From NCBI GenBank assembly GCA_030434875.1, contig JAUISW010000001.1, positions 3,233,501-3,297,500 of the forward strand: a stretch of DNA of 64,000 nt, given 5' to 3'. Position numbers and translations under genes: made by a program. Shown piece by piece: positions 25,797 to 35,520 of this stretch (position 1 is its first letter; each line of letters starts with the position of its first letter). Origin of the DNA: Lachnospiraceae bacterium C1.1. GTDB lineage: Bacteria; Bacillota; Clostridia; Lachnospirales; Lachnospiraceae. The notes under the pieces are model-generated. The model saw nothing but the letters and a program-made list of their open reading frames with translations. It was not told the DNA's origin and did no database searches.

Positions 25797-25805
25797 GTCT
25801 TTTGG

Positions 25806-25846
25806 AGCTGTGAACTCTGATCTGGTCAGGGTTTGCAGCTTTTTTT
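25806..25846 (+). terminator. Terminator of tRNA-Leu
   Basis: AGCTGTGAACTCTGA pairs with TCAGGGTTTGCAGCT including G-U pairs, then seven T follow. Confidence 0.9.
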
Positions 25847-25852
25847 GAATCT

Positions 25853-25875
25853 GAAATGACCCCCAGGGTCATTTC
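25853..25875. repeat. Short palindrome sharing ends with the 26815 palindrome
   Basis: GAAATGACCC and GGGTCATTTC form a perfect 10-bp stem around CCA. The same ten bases close the 38-bp palindrome about 960 bases downstream. Confidence 0.8.
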
Positions 25876-25980
25876 ACAAAACAAAGCCAATCAATATTTG
25901 ACAGCAATAATCATAAATTATAAAATTAATCATATAAATAGGGAATTAATAAATTTATTATGATAGTGAGGAAAACTTCA

Positions 25981-26625
25981 ATGAAAGAAAAGGCTAAACT
26001 TGCACCGTATAAGGAGGTTAAAAGAATAGACTTCCTACAGGCGGGATTCAAGCTCTTTTCAGAAAGAAGTATAGAAGATGTGACTCTTAACGATGTTGCT
26101 AATGCCAGTAATTATGGTGTAGCAACGCTTTACCGCTATTTTAAGAAAAAACCGGGCTTTGTAGTCGCTGTAGCCGGTTGGCGATGGTCACAATTCTACG
26201 AAGAGAATCAAAAACGCAGACCAAATGTCAACTTCGAGGGAATGACTGCGGCTCAGATTTTTGATTTTTATCTCGATTCTTTTATAGAACTCTATAAAAA
26301 TCACAAAGACCTTCTAAGATTTAATCACTATTTTGAGATTTATATACAGTCTGAAGATATTGACGATGAAACGCTTAAACCTTATAAGACAATCATAGAA
26401 AATCTCAAAAAGCAATTTCATCTGATATATGAGAAAGCAAAAGAGGATAAATCTCTCAGGACTGAAATCCCGGAAGATAAGATTTTTTCCACAACCCTTC
26501 ATCTGATGTTTGCGGCAGTTACAAGATATGCGGCAGGTCTTTTCTACACACCCGAAAGTAGTTTTGATGATCTTGGGGAATTGCTGGTATTAAAGGAAAT
26601 GCTGCTTAATAGATTCACTCTATAA
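25981..26625 (+). CDS. TetR family transcriptional regulator
   Basis: This 214-residue regulator has the N-terminal TetR helix-turn-helix: IDFLQAGFKLFSERSIEDVTLNDVANASNYGVATLYRYFKKK. The C-terminal ligand domain is helical and unassigned. The start is set at MKEKAKLAPY because GAGGA lies eight bases upstream; the open frame begins seven codons earlier inside that site. No neighbouring gene is an obvious target: the flanks are tRNA-Leu and an intergenic palindrome. Confidence 0.88.
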   Translation: MKEKAKLAPYKEVKRIDFLQAGFKLFSERSIEDVTLNDVANASNYGVATLYRYFKKKPGFVVAVAGWRWSQFYEENQKRRPNVNFEGMTAAQIFDFYLDSFIELYKNHKDLLRFNHYFEIYIQSEDIDDETLKPYKTIIENLKKQFHLIYEKAKEDKSLRTEIPEDKIFSTTLHLMFAAVTRYAAGLFYTPESSFDDLGELLVLKEMLLNRFTL

Positions 26626-26713
26626 ATATCAAAACTCTCATTTTTTTCACTATGACAGGCTTCAGGTGTTTTATTTCTTAAATATATACATGGCACTTAT
26701 CGCAGTAAATTCA

Positions 26714-26769
26714 AAACGAGGTGTAGAGCATTTCACATGCTCCCCCACCTCGTTTCTTTAATTTTTTTA
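26714..26769 (+). terminator. Terminator of the TetR gene
   Basis: AAACGAGGTG pairs with CACCTCGTTT, with an inner stem GAGCAT/ATGCTC, then a T-rich run (CTTTAATTTTTTT). Confidence 0.9.
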
Positions 26770-26814
26770 GATAAATTTTCTACGGGGATTAGTTTTTTTC
26801 TGATTCAGCCGTTG

Positions 26815-26893
26815 GAAATGACCCTCGGGGACGGAGTTATAGGTTCATTTTGTTCCAAAATGAACCTATAACTCCGTCCCCGAGGGTCATTTC
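26815..26893. repeat. 38-bp perfect palindrome with 3-base loop
   Basis: Bases 26815-26852 are the exact reverse complement of 26856-26893, with TTC between. It opens GAAATGACCC and includes GGGGACGGAG. No T run follows on either strand. It lies between the convergent TetR and GH13 genes. Confidence 0.95.
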
Positions 26894-26924
26894 ACCCATA
26901 TTGTGCCACCCCAAGGCTCATTAT

Positions 26925-29003
26925 TCAATTTGGAATATGTCTCTGCAATATTATCGCAGATTTTTTTCCCATTCCGATCTCAATCCTGCCACGTCTCACT
27001 TCATAGAAGAACGGCTCAGTGGTATAGCCTGTGTCATAGGTTAAAAGCGTTCTTTTCAGCATACACTCTCTTGCGATCCCAGCGTCAAGCACCCTGAAAT
27101 TCAGTGCCTTTTCATAATCATTGTTATTTATGATAATTATGCTCTTTTCATAACGTGTAAAACGCGCATAAGCCAGCACCCCGTCAGGACTATCAAGTCT
27201 TTTTAAGCTTCCGTATCTGAGCTCAGGATTTTCATTTCTCAATCGTATACACGCCCTGTGGAAGTCTATAAGTTCGTTGTCCTCTTCGCCCCAGGGATAA
27301 GTTCTCCGGTTGTCCGGATCTGTAAATCCGCAAAGACCTGCTTCATCACCATAGTATATAGTTGGTGCGCCGAACCAGGTCATCTGCAGCATTACAGCTT
27401 CTCTCATGACTGCCTTATCAATTCCCTCGGATGCCGCATCTGAACCCAGACTGTCCAGACGCCCAACCTTCCTGTTGGTCCTCGTGAGGAAGCGCGAATG
27501 ATCATGATTGGAAAGCTCATTCATGGCGCACATCAGCTCACCCATACTGAAATGAGACGAATGTTCTCTCATAGCTCCCCAAAAGCCCTCGGTGTTATTC
27601 AAAAGGTCTTCCCTGTATTCATCGCTGTGTTTCTGCATTCCGGTAAGGAACCAGGATACCGGCTCCATGAATGCATCATAATTCATTACCGTATCCCATT
27701 CATCACCCTGAAGCCACGCCGAAGGATCTCCGTAATGCTCGGCAATGATCACTGCATCAGGATTTGCCTCTTTTACAGATTTCCGGAAATCTTTCCAGAA
27801 TTTATGGTTAAACTCTGCAGAATATCCAAGATCCGCTGCCACATCAAGTCTCCAGCCATCTGCATTATATGGAGGAGATACCCATTTGGCAGCAATTTTC
27901 ATTATATACTCGTATAGCTTCGGTGAGCCTTCATAATTTAGCTTCGGCAGCGTATCGTGTCCCCACCATCCATCATAATTTGCATTATAGGGCCAGTCAT
28001 CTTTTCCAAATCTGAAGAAACTTCTGTATGGACTGTCTGCTGAAACATAGGCTCCGGGTTCATATCCGCTCTGTCCCTCATAAATACACTCCCTGTCGAG
28101 CCATTTATTAAATGAACCGCAGTGATTAAAAACTCCGTCCATTATGACCCTGATTCCCATATCATGAGCCTTCTCAACCAATTCTGCAAAAAGTGCATTG
28201 CTCTCTTCCAGATTTCTTCTGTCCGTAGTTCTCGCAATATACCTTGCCGCATCCTTATTATCCGTATCTCCTTCCGGAAGCCGCGATATATTATCACAGA
28301 CTATCCGCCCGAAATGCGGATCTATATAGTCATAGTCCTGACAGTCATATTTATGACTGGAAGGCGACACAAACAGCGGATTAAAATAAATAACTTCTAC
28401 TCCCAATCCCTGCAGATACGGAAGTTTCTGTATTACTCCTGCCAGATCTCCGCCGTAAAACTCGCCTACATCCATGGCATTAAGCGGTGCATCCCAGCCT
28501 GACATTGCCTTTGAATATCCGCTTATATAATGATATTCCCTGTCTGTAACATCATTAGCTACATCTCCGTTAAAAAATCTGTCAGTAAAGATCTGATACA
28601 TGACTGCGCCCTTGCTCCAATCCGGAGTTGATACGTGTGGATTGAGCACAAACGGGTGATTTACCTCGCTCACCTTTACAACACCGGTCATGTCATAGGC
28701 CGCAATAACCCTACCAACTTTTACTTCAAAGTGGTATCTCAAAGGCTCTTCTCCTACCCAGACTTCGGTCTCATAGTAGGAAAAGTCCTCAACACTTTCA
28801 GAGAACTTCATTTCAGCTCTCCAGTCATCACTTATGAACTTTACCGAATCGACATTTTTATATGCTGTTCTAAACCTCAGTTTTACCATGCTGTTTGGCT
28901 CGGGTTCCATCGGCTCTACATAATTTTCGGTCATATCAGCATAAAGAGCCTTGTAATCGAGCGCCTGTTTTGCAGAAAGCACATATAAAAGCAGATTTTT
29001 CAT
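26925..29003 (-). CDS. GH13 alpha-glucan hydrolase (neopullulanase-like)
   Basis: This 692-residue enzyme has an N-terminal beta-rich carbohydrate-binding domain (about 1-125) and a GH13 barrel. The barrel opens with AVMYQIFTDRFFNGD; catalytic residues lie in DGWRLDVAADLG (nucleophile Asp), VIIAEHYGDP (acid Glu) and LSNHDHSRFL (transition-state Asp). No signal peptide is seen, so it acts in the cytoplasm on imported maltodextrins or cyclodextrins. The ATG at 29003 overlaps the azlD stop (ATGA); an upstream open extension of 12 codons lies inside azlD. Confidence 0.92.
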   Translation of the reverse strand: MKNLLLYVLSAKQALDYKALYADMTENYVEPMEPEPNSMVKLRFRTAYKNVDSVKFISDDWRAEMKFSESVEDFSYYETEVWVGEEPLRYHFEVKVGRVIAAYDMTGVVKVSEVNHPFVLNPHVSTPDWSKGAVMYQIFTDRFFNGDVANDVTDREYHYISGYSKAMSGWDAPLNAMDVGEFYGGDLAGVIQKLPYLQGLGVEVIYFNPLFVSPSSHKYDCQDYDYIDPHFGRIVCDNISRLPEGDTDNKDAARYIARTTDRRNLEESNALFAELVEKAHDMGIRVIMDGVFNHCGSFNKWLDRECIYEGQSGYEPGAYVSADSPYRSFFRFGKDDWPYNANYDGWWGHDTLPKLNYEGSPKLYEYIMKIAAKWVSPPYNADGWRLDVAADLGYSAEFNHKFWKDFRKSVKEANPDAVIIAEHYGDPSAWLQGDEWDTVMNYDAFMEPVSWFLTGMQKHSDEYREDLLNNTEGFWGAMREHSSHFSMGELMCAMNELSNHDHSRFLTRTNRKVGRLDSLGSDAASEGIDKAVMREAVMLQMTWFGAPTIYYGDEAGLCGFTDPDNRRTYPWGEEDNELIDFHRACIRLRNENPELRYGSLKRLDSPDGVLAYARFTRYEKSIIIINNNDYEKALNFRVLDAGIARECMLKRTLLTYDTGYTTEPFFYEVRRGRIEIGMGKKSAIILQRHIPN

Positions 29004-29305
29004 ATAGGCAGCATCTCCACGAGCAGTACCGCGATACAAGCCCCTGTAGCAACAATAAGCAGTCCCCGCTTCATAACTGCCAGAACAAGCGCAGCTATAA
29101 GTCCTGCCGCAGCCGAACGAATGTCGGATGTTGCAGATAATATCGCAGGAAATGTCATCGCTGAAAGGGTCGCATAGGGTACATAATAAAGAAATGACCG
29201 GATCTTTTTCGACTTGATCTCTCCTCTGATGAGTGTAAGAGGAAGTGCACGAATAGCAAATGTCACGATCGCCATCACAAAAATATATAAATATACGTTA
29301 TCCAT
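29000..29305 (-). CDS. azlD: AzlD small subunit of branched-chain amino acid exporter
   Basis: This 101-residue membrane protein has the AzlD pattern: VTFAIRALPLTLIRGEIKSKKIRSFLYYVPYATLSAMTFPAI followed by hydrophobic segments. It pairs with AzlC to export branched-chain amino acids or analogues. The start MDNVYLYIF is chosen because AGGAAGG lies five bases before it; the open frame runs 21 codons further back inside azlC. It overlaps azlC by eight bases and the GH13 gene by four. Confidence 0.93.
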   Translation of the reverse strand: MDNVYLYIFVMAIVTFAIRALPLTLIRGEIKSKKIRSFLYYVPYATLSAMTFPAILSATSDIRSAAAGLIAALVLAVMKRGLLIVATGACIAVLLVEMLPI

Positions 29306-30011
29306 TTTTACCTTCCTCTTCCACCGGCAACAGAATTGCTGCAGCTCCGGCCACAACAACAGTGACAATAATAATTCTGAATCCCGATGATACCATATTT
29401 ACTATCGGCATAAATTCGAAAATACTTGAGAGTATAACAGCCGATAATGCAACGATCAGTACCTTTTTATCCTCTGTTGCTCTTGGAACGACAATCGCTA
29501 TGAACATTCCGTATAAAGCGACTCCGAGCGCACTTACGATCTTGGCCGGAAGTATTTCTCCGCAATATGCTCCGAGAAAAGTACCAAGTGTCCAGCCAAA
29601 AACGGATACGATAATACATCCATACGAGTAAAGCGGGGACAGCTCTCCGGGTTGTGAAACACTCACAGCAAAGATTTCATCTGTCATGCCATATCCCACA
29701 GCAAGCCTTTGCAGAGTTCCTTCAGACTCCTTAAGCTTCTGTGATACCGCTGTACTCATGAGCATATACCGCAGATTAATGACGAACTGGGTAGCCGCCA
29801 TTTCAAGCATCGTTCCCCCTGCGCTCATTACTCCGAGTCCTGCAAACTGACCTGCCGACGTTACATTAACAAGTGAAAGGAGCGTTGCCTGAAAAATTGT
29901 TAGTCCTGCCTGCATTGCCTGAATCCCGAACGCAAAAGACACCGCCAGGTATCCTAAGCATATCGGTATTCCATCCCTCATTCCCCTCCTGAAATACTGA
30001 CCGCTTGTCAT
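29298..30011 (-). CDS. azlC: AzlC large subunit of branched-chain amino acid exporter
   Basis: This 237-residue membrane protein has the AzlC signature: GMRDGIPICLGYLAVSFAFGIQAMQAGLT and NVTSAGQFAGLGVM and LRYMLMS. It is expected to act with AzlD in branched-chain amino acid efflux. GGAGGG lies 13 bases before the ATG, rather far. It begins 46 bases after greA with no terminator seen, so greA, azlC, azlD and the GH13 gene may form one transcript. Confidence 0.94.
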   Translation of the reverse strand: MTSGQYFRRGMRDGIPICLGYLAVSFAFGIQAMQAGLTIFQATLLSLVNVTSAGQFAGLGVMSAGGTMLEMAATQFVINLRYMLMSTAVSQKLKESEGTLQRLAVGYGMTDEIFAVSVSQPGELSPLYSYGCIIVSVFGWTLGTFLGAYCGEILPAKIVSALGVALYGMFIAIVVPRATEDKKVLIVALSAVILSSIFEFMPIVNMVSSGFRIIIVTVVVAGAAAILLPVEEEGKNG

Positions 30012-30057
30012 AAAAAAATGCTTACCCTCCTATGGAAAGCCTGTTTATGGGTTCTTC

Positions 30058-30570
30058 TTAAAATGATTTTATCGAATCCTCTGAATCATCATTTGATTTA
30101 TCAATAGATACGATCTTCACCTCATAGGATACTTCATCGCTGACTTTAACCTTGCAGACATCACCGACTTTTTTACCCATAAGGGCCTTTCCTAACGGAG
30201 ATTCATTACTTATATAATTTTTAAGGGAATTTCCGCGGATACTGGTGACCATCTTATATTTCTCTCTGGATCCGTCATCTAAGAATTCGATTTCCACGAA
30301 ATTGTTCATTCCAACTTCGTCGCTCTCTGATTTGTCAGATATGATATTTGCAGTTTTGAGCATTCTTTCAAGATAACCGATCCGGCTCTCATTCTGATTC
30401 TTTGCCCTCTTTGCTGCATAATACTCAAAATTTTCCGAAAGATCTCCCTGTGCTCTGGCTTCTTTAACTTCCTCTATGAGCTTGGGACGCTGATTAAGCT
30501 TTCTGTCATCTATCTCAGCCTGTATCTTTTTTACATCGCTCTCTGTGAGCTGTGCTCTTCCGCTCTGCAT
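30058..30570 (-). CDS. greA: Transcription elongation factor GreA
   Basis: GreA rescues backtracked RNA polymerase. The N-terminal coiled coil is clear (LIEEVKEARAQGDLSENFEYYAAKRAKN, with the tip acidic residues D and E) and the C-terminal FKBP-like domain includes ISNESPLGKALMGKKVGD. The start MQSGRAQLTESD is set by GGGAGG five bases upstream. It is 170 residues long. The gene has its own promoter and a terminator-like hairpin in the leader. Confidence 0.94.
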   Translation of the reverse strand: MQSGRAQLTESDVKKIQAEIDDRKLNQRPKLIEEVKEARAQGDLSENFEYYAAKRAKNQNESRIGYLERMLKTANIISDKSESDEVGMNNFVEIEFLDDGSREKYKMVTSIRGNSLKNYISNESPLGKALMGKKVGDVCKVKVSDEVSYEVKIVSIDKSNDDSEDSIKSF

Positions 30571-30652
30571 ATTAACCTCCCTAAGACTTATCAATAAAAA
30601 TCATTATATCAGATATCTTTATCAATAGTTTCAATAATATTTCTCCGTATAG

Positions 30653-30681
30653 TGAAAAACAGCCAGCAAATGCTGACTGTT
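30653..30681 (-). terminator. Terminator-like hairpin in the greA leader
   Basis: On the minus strand AACAGTCAGCA pairs with TGCTGGCTGTT (one G-U pair) with a zero to two-base loop, then TTTTC. It lies between a promoter near 30767 and the greA ATG at 30570, so it may act as an attenuator or end transcripts from ftsH. Confidence 0.65.
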
Positions 30682-30751
30682 CTTCGGAGAAGGTATTTCT
30701 TTCTTATGGGGTATAGTTGTTAAACTATATCATGTATTGGGGGGTACTCCT

Positions 30752-30782
30752 ATAATATAGCACCAGTCCCAAAAATCAACAA
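30752..30782 (-). promoter_or_regulatory. Promoter before greA
   Basis: TTGTTG (30777-30782) and TATATT (30754-30759) are 17 bases apart; TTGATT with TATTAT two bases over is an alternative. The leader is about 170 bases and also contains a TATAGTT/AACTATA stem (about 30712-30729). Confidence 0.6.
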
Positions 30783-30920
30783 GATTTATACTCCACAAAG
30801 TTTACAAAAAATACCATCATGTTTTGTACACTTTTACCAAGTATTTTTTCGTCTCTAGATTTTTGAAATCTCTCTAAACGCCGTAACAGAGCTATCTCCG
30901 TCCATCTGCATCCCATATCT

Positions 30921-32804
30921 TCAGGTTGCTACAGGATCAGGGGTCAGATTCTCTTCAGCGGCATTAGCCTCATATACAACCTTCTCTTCATCGAAGAGAG
31001 CTTCAAATTCATCTCTGGTCAGCTTCTCTTTTACCAGAAGCTCCTCAGCGCATCGTATCAGAACATTGCGGTGTTCATTGATTATCCTGCGGGCTTCCTT
31101 ATAGCAGCGATCAAGTATATCCTTGACCTCCATGTCGATCTCACCCTCAGTCTTGTCCGAATACATTCTGGAATGTCCGAGGTCTCGTCCGATAAATACT
31201 TCATCATCGCCATTGTCATAGCTTACAACACCGATACGCTCACTCATACCATAGCGTGTAACCATGTTTCTGGCTTCTTTTGTAGCCTGCTTGAGATCCT
31301 GTGAAGCACCTGTTGTAATATCATCACAGAAAAGCTCCTCTGCCACACGACCGCCAAGATCAACTGTGATCTCGCTGATCATCTTATTTCTTGTCACAAA
31401 TTCATTGTCCTTATCCGGAAGAGGCATTGTATAACCTGCAGCTCCGATTCCGGTAGGAATGATCGAAATAGTGTAGACTGGTCCGACTTCCGGAAGGAGA
31501 TGGAAGAGGATAGCATGTCCTGCCTCGTGATAAGCTGTGATACGCTTATCTCTCTCGCTTACAACCTTACTCTTCTTCTCTGCACCGATACCAACCTTTA
31601 TAAACGCCTTTCTGATATCTTCCTGAACGATGTATTTCTTATTTTCCTTAGCTGCATTGATGGCAGCCTCGTTCAGAAGGTTCTCGAGATCAGCTCCTGT
31701 AAAGCCCATAGTTGTCTGTGCGATCTGCTTTAAGTCTACATCATCGCCTAAAGGCTTATTATTTGCGTGAACATTGAGGATTTCCTCTCTGCCCTTGACA
31801 TCAGGTCTTCCGACTCCGATCTTTCTGTCAAAACGTCCCGGACGCATGATAGCCGGATCAAGTATGTCAACACGGTTTGTTGCTGCCATTACTATGATTC
31901 CTTCGTTTACACCGAAACCATCCATTTCTACAAGGAGCTGGTTAAGTGTCTGCTCACGCTCATCGTGGCTTCCACCGAGACCTGCGCCTCTGCGTCTTGC
32001 CACTGCATCTATCTCATCGATAAATACGATACAGGGTGCGTTTTTCTTTGCTTCTCCGAAGAGGTCTCTTACTCTGGAAGCTCCGACACCGACAAACATC
32101 TCAACGAAGTCAGAACCGGATATCGAGAAGAAAGGAACTCCGGCTTCACCGGCGATAGCCTTTGCAAGCAAAGTCTTACCTGTTCCGGGAGGGCCTACAA
32201 GCAAAACTCCCTTAGGTATTCTCGCACCAACCTGCGTATACTTTTTAGGTTCTTTGAGGAAATCAACGATCTCTTCTAGATCTTCTTTTTCTTCCTCAAG
32301 ACCTGCAACATCCTTAAAAGTTACCTTTGAATCCCCTGCCATAGTCTTTGTAGCACGGCTTTTTCCGAAATTCATCATCTTGCCGCCGCCCGAAGAACCT
32401 GCCGCCTGCGAATTCATCAGCGCCATAACAATAAATATTACCGCAATTCCCAAAATTACGGGAACCGCATAGGAAAATACCTTACTGTCTCTGGATACAT
32501 CGCGCTGTGTATATGAAGGGAAAGCTGTTTTAAGCTCATCCTCTATCGCTGTGATATCCGAAACATAAAGTGTTCGGCTCGAGCCGTCCTCCTTAAAGGT
32601 GACCACTACCGATCCTGTCGGTGTTTCAGCATTAGGCTGGAGTTCTATGGTATCGATCCTGTTCTCTTTGAGATCGCTCTCGAACTGGGTGTAATTATAA
32701 GTATCCCTTACCTGCCATCTGCTGCTCATGGTCAGCACCAGAAGTACAACCGCTACAATAGCCAGAAAATAAACGATTAAGTTCCTGCTCCCACTATTAT
32801 TCAA
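30921..32804 (-). CDS. ftsH: ATP-dependent zinc metalloprotease FtsH
   Basis: FtsH is a hexameric membrane protease that degrades membrane and regulatory proteins. Membrane segments lie at about 9-27 and 112-130. Walker A is GPPGTGKT (204-211), Walker B FIDEID, and the zinc site HEAGH (426-430). The start is TTG, six bases after AGGAGG, with no nearer ATG. The length of 627 residues is normal. It follows hpt in the same order seen in Bacillus (tilS-hpt-ftsH). Confidence 0.97.
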   Translation of the reverse strand: MNNSGSRNLIVYFLAIVAVVLLVLTMSSRWQVRDTYNYTQFESDLKENRIDTIELQPNAETPTGSVVVTFKEDGSSRTLYVSDITAIEDELKTAFPSYTQRDVSRDSKVFSYAVPVILGIAVIFIVMALMNSQAAGSSGGGKMMNFGKSRATKTMAGDSKVTFKDVAGLEEEKEDLEEIVDFLKEPKKYTQVGARIPKGVLLVGPPGTGKTLLAKAIAGEAGVPFFSISGSDFVEMFVGVGASRVRDLFGEAKKNAPCIVFIDEIDAVARRRGAGLGGSHDEREQTLNQLLVEMDGFGVNEGIIVMAATNRVDILDPAIMRPGRFDRKIGVGRPDVKGREEILNVHANNKPLGDDVDLKQIAQTTMGFTGADLENLLNEAAINAAKENKKYIVQEDIRKAFIKVGIGAEKKSKVVSERDKRITAYHEAGHAILFHLLPEVGPVYTISIIPTGIGAAGYTMPLPDKDNEFVTRNKMISEITVDLGGRVAEELFCDDITTGASQDLKQATKEARNMVTRYGMSERIGVVSYDNGDDEVFIGRDLGHSRMYSDKTEGEIDMEVKDILDRCYKEARRIINEHRNVLIRCAEELLVKEKLTRDEFEALFDEEKVVYEANAAEENLTPDPVAT

Positions 32805-32846
32805 AGCTCCCCTCCTCTTAAAAATGTTATTTTGTTTTTTATTTAT

Positions 32847-33383
32847 TTATTCCGGAATAACCTCCGCAATATAGGGAAGATTTCTATATTCCTGAGCATA
32901 GTCAAGGCCAAAACCTACTATAAATTTATCCGGAATTGTAAATCCCTTGTAATCGATATTTACATCAACAACTCTGCGATCAGGCTTGTCTAAAAGCGAA
33001 CAGAGCTTTAAATCAGCCGGTCCGCGGCCTTTTAAGATATCCATAAGATAGTGCATGGATCTTCCGCTGTCTATGATATCCTCACATACGAGTACGTTTT
33101 TACCTCTTATGGGCTCATCAAGATCCTGCATGATCTTAACAACACCACTGGATTCTGTCTCATTTCCATAGCTGGAAATCTGCATGAATTCAAATCTTAC
33201 CGGGATGGTTATCCTTTTGGCGAGCTCACAGGTAAACATTGATGCGCCCTTTAATATGCATACAAGTGTTACTTCCTGACCTGCGTAGTCTTCGCTGATC
33301 TTTTTTCCAAGTTCACGGATCTTAGCGTTGATCTCTTCTTCACTGAACATCTCTACAAGCTTATTCGACATAACTAATTTCAT
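32847..33383 (-). CDS. hpt: Hypoxanthine phosphoribosyltransferase
   Basis: This purine salvage enzyme joins hypoxanthine or guanine to PRPP. The PRPP-binding motif is VLVCEDIIDSGRSMHYL, and the catalytic loop region MQISSYGNETESSG precedes it. The start is uncertain: AAGGAG lies two bases before MKLVMSNKL (used here) and 14 before the ATG four codons on. A longer frame overlapping the tilS stop has no ribosome site. It sits between tilS and ftsH. Confidence 0.93.
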   Translation of the reverse strand: MKLVMSNKLVEMFSEEEINAKIRELGKKISEDYAGQEVTLVCILKGASMFTCELAKRITIPVRFEFMQISSYGNETESSGVVKIMQDLDEPIRGKNVLVCEDIIDSGRSMHYLMDILKGRGPADLKLCSLLDKPDRRVVDVNIDYKGFTIPDKFIVGFGLDYAQEYRNLPYIAEVIPE

Positions 33384-33415
33384 TACTCCTTGCAAAACCT
33401 TATAATTTTTCGAAA

Positions 33416-34801
33416 TCACTGAGTATTATTCCGGTCAGAAGCCGTAACTTCCCAGATGCGCGTAGTTGAACCATCTATTTTATACGCCTCGCTCATCCTT
33501 ATTCCGGGAATCCATATGATATGATCTCCGTCAGCTAAAAGGCTGATCTCATCACGCTTGTCCGCCGCTATATGAGCCTCCGTAAAAACGTCCTTTAATT
33601 TCTTACGTCCGTTTTTAATCGCCATGTAATCACCATTTCTGCGTGTTCTGACTACCGGTATACATCTTATTTTATCATAATCAAACCATTTAGTATACGA
33701 AGAAGTCGGAAATCCGGCGCTGTTTTTAATTTTATCCAAATTAAATGTATACTGCATTTTATCAGGTGCAATTATCTCTCCGTTTTGCGGTGCTTCTTCC
33801 TGATAATCCTTAAAATAATTTCGAAAAGTATTCTTATCTTCTCTCTTAAAAAGCAATTTGTCAAATACTCTTTCGGCATAAATTCCATAGGGAAGTGAAA
33901 TACGGCTGCCGCTTGTCTTTACCGCAAGAGACATTACATCCCTTACATGGACGCGGCTTATGTCTTTGAGTCGTCCGGCTGCCCTTCCGAGAGCTCTTCT
34001 TAAAATCTCTGAAACTGCAATCTCCGGTGCATTCTCTAAAAGTGCCAGATCAACCTCTATCTCAGCGTTTCTTTCCCTTGTATATTTTCTTTCAAGCCTG
34101 TCGAGCTCTGTCGAGATAAAATCGCTCCAGTCCCTTATATCCGAAGCCGCTGCCGCAATATGTTTTACGGCATTGGAATTTATCTTCTCTGCTATCGGAA
34201 TAATCTCATGCCTGATGGCGTTTCTTGGTATTTCGGTATCAAAATTCGTCTCATCGGTTCTGAAATCTATCTTCCGCTCTCTCAGATATTCTTCTATTTC
34301 TTCCCTTGTAAGACAGAGAAGCGGTCGTATGATCTTTCCCCTGACCGGGGCTATACTTCCCATCCCCCAGATGGAACTTCCTCTGAAAAGGTTAAAAAGC
34401 ATGGTTTCTGCGGCATCACAGGCATGATGTGCAACAGCTATCCTATCTGCCCCCTCACGCTCAAATTCCTCGTATCGAGCGTTCCTCGCTGCCTCTTCCA
34501 GGCTTTCTCCTTTTTCCGCTGCCAACTTCGGTGCATTTATATGAACGGTTCTGCATGGCAGATCCAGCTCTTCGCAGAGCTTTTCCACATATTCAGCATC
34601 CATAAGCGAGGCCTCTCCCCTTATACCATGCTCTATATGTACTACCGAAAGGCTGTATCCCAGTTCCTCTTTAAGTTCATATAGCAAAAAAAGGAGACAG
34701 ACAGAATCCGCTCCTCCTGAAACCCCTGCGACAACTCTTTGTCCGGGAGTGACCATATTATTCTCTTTTATAAATTTTTTAACTCTGTCATTTATCTTCA
34801 T
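33416..34801 (-). CDS. tilS: tRNA(Ile)-lysidine synthetase
   Basis: TilS converts the wobble cytidine of tRNA-Ile (CAT) to lysidine so that it reads AUA. The PP-loop SGGADS is at residues 28-33, followed by HIEHGIRGEAS and RTDETNFD...PRNAIRHEIIP. A C-terminal substrate-binding domain fills the last 100 residues. The gene overlaps divIC by 14 bases. It is essential in most bacteria. Confidence 0.96.
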   Translation of the reverse strand: MKINDRVKKFIKENNMVTPGQRVVAGVSGGADSVCLLFLLYELKEELGYSLSVVHIEHGIRGEASLMDAEYVEKLCEELDLPCRTVHINAPKLAAEKGESLEEAARNARYEEFEREGADRIAVAHHACDAAETMLFNLFRGSSIWGMGSIAPVRGKIIRPLLCLTREEIEEYLRERKIDFRTDETNFDTEIPRNAIRHEIIPIAEKINSNAVKHIAAAASDIRDWSDFISTELDRLERKYTRERNAEIEVDLALLENAPEIAVSEILRRALGRAAGRLKDISRVHVRDVMSLAVKTSGSRISLPYGIYAERVFDKLLFKREDKNTFRNYFKDYQEEAPQNGEIIAPDKMQYTFNLDKIKNSAGFPTSSYTKWFDYDKIRCIPVVRTRRNGDYMAIKNGRKKLKDVFTEAHIAADKRDEISLLADGDHIIWIPGIRMSEAYKIDGSTTRIWEVTASDRNNTQ

Positions 34802-35102
34802 CTTCAGGCTTAAAAACTATTTCCCCGTCGTGAACAAGCCCAAGCTTATCTTCGGCTATCTCCTCGGCGTATTTTCTTGTTTTTGTATATTTCTCAAATT
34901 CCTTTAAGTCTTCAGTGCGCTTTTTTTCGTCCTCGATACCTTTTTCGAGCTCATTGATCCTCGAGATATACTGCTCCTGCTTGATCTGCAGTCTGAAGCT
35001 GTCATAGGCGACAACACCAAGAAGCATTATCATTACTATAATAATGCAAAGGACACTCAACTTATTATGTTTTTTTCTCTGAAAAGCCGGCACCCTTCCC
35101 AT
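34788..35102 (-). CDS. divIC: Septum formation initiator DivIC/FtsB family
   Basis: This 104-residue bitopic protein has one membrane segment (about 15-33) and a coiled coil with repeated charged heptads (ISRINELEKGIEDEKKRTEDLKEFEKY). It ends in the short conserved region EEIAEDKLGLVHDGEIVF. DivIC joins FtsL and DivIB in the cell-division complex. Its place between rqcP and tilS is the conserved Firmicutes order; yabP and yabQ of Bacillus are missing here. Confidence 0.9.
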   Translation of the reverse strand: MGRVPAFQRKKHNKLSVLCIIIVMIMLLGVVAYDSFRLQIKQEQYISRINELEKGIEDEKKRTEDLKEFEKYTKTRKYAEEIAEDKLGLVHDGEIVFKPEDEDK

Positions 35103-35186
35103 TTTTTTCTCCTAAACAACCCTAGGTTTATACCTGATAAATTCACCCCTATCTGTGATTCCTCGTAAGACAAAAACACACTATAT

Positions 35187-35215
35187 ATTATACAGTATAA
35201 TACAAGCCCAGTCAA
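35187..35215 (-). promoter_or_regulatory. Promoter of divIC-tilS-hpt-ftsH
   Basis: TTGACT (35210-35215) and TATAAT (35187-35192) are 17 bases apart on the minus strand, about 85 bases before divIC. Confidence 0.85.
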
Positions 35216-35263
35216 TATAACTGTATACAATTTTTCATCTATTTTTTCAGTAAAAATCACTAC

Positions 35264-35503
35264 TCAGACGTATTTAAAGAGGTCTTTAACCTGCTCCTTT
35301 TTTACTGTCTCTTCTATAGCAAGAACCTCGACCTTTACAGCCTTGTTTCCAAATGCGATCTCTATTGTATCGCCGACTTTTACTTCTGTGCCGGCCTTTG
35401 AAGCTTTTCCGTTTATGGAAACTCTTCCCGCATCGCAGGCTTCATTTGCCACGCTTCGTCTCTTTATAAGTCTTGAGACTTTTAAGTATTTATCCAGACG
35501 CAT
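35264..35503 (-). CDS. rqcP: S4-domain ribosome quality control protein RqcP
   Basis: This 79-residue protein is an S4 RNA-binding domain: MRLDKYLKVSRLIKRRSVANEACDAGRVSINGKASK, then VKVGDTIEIAFG. RqcP (YabO in Bacillus) binds the 50S subunit and helps RqcH add alanine tails to stalled chains. The Hsp15 family is close in sequence, but the place next to divIC supports RqcP. Confidence 0.9.
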   Translation of the reverse strand: MRLDKYLKVSRLIKRRSVANEACDAGRVSINGKASKAGTEVKVGDTIEIAFGNKAVKVEVLAIEETVKKEQVKDLFKYV

Positions 35504-35520
35504 ATTTACCTCCTGAAACT

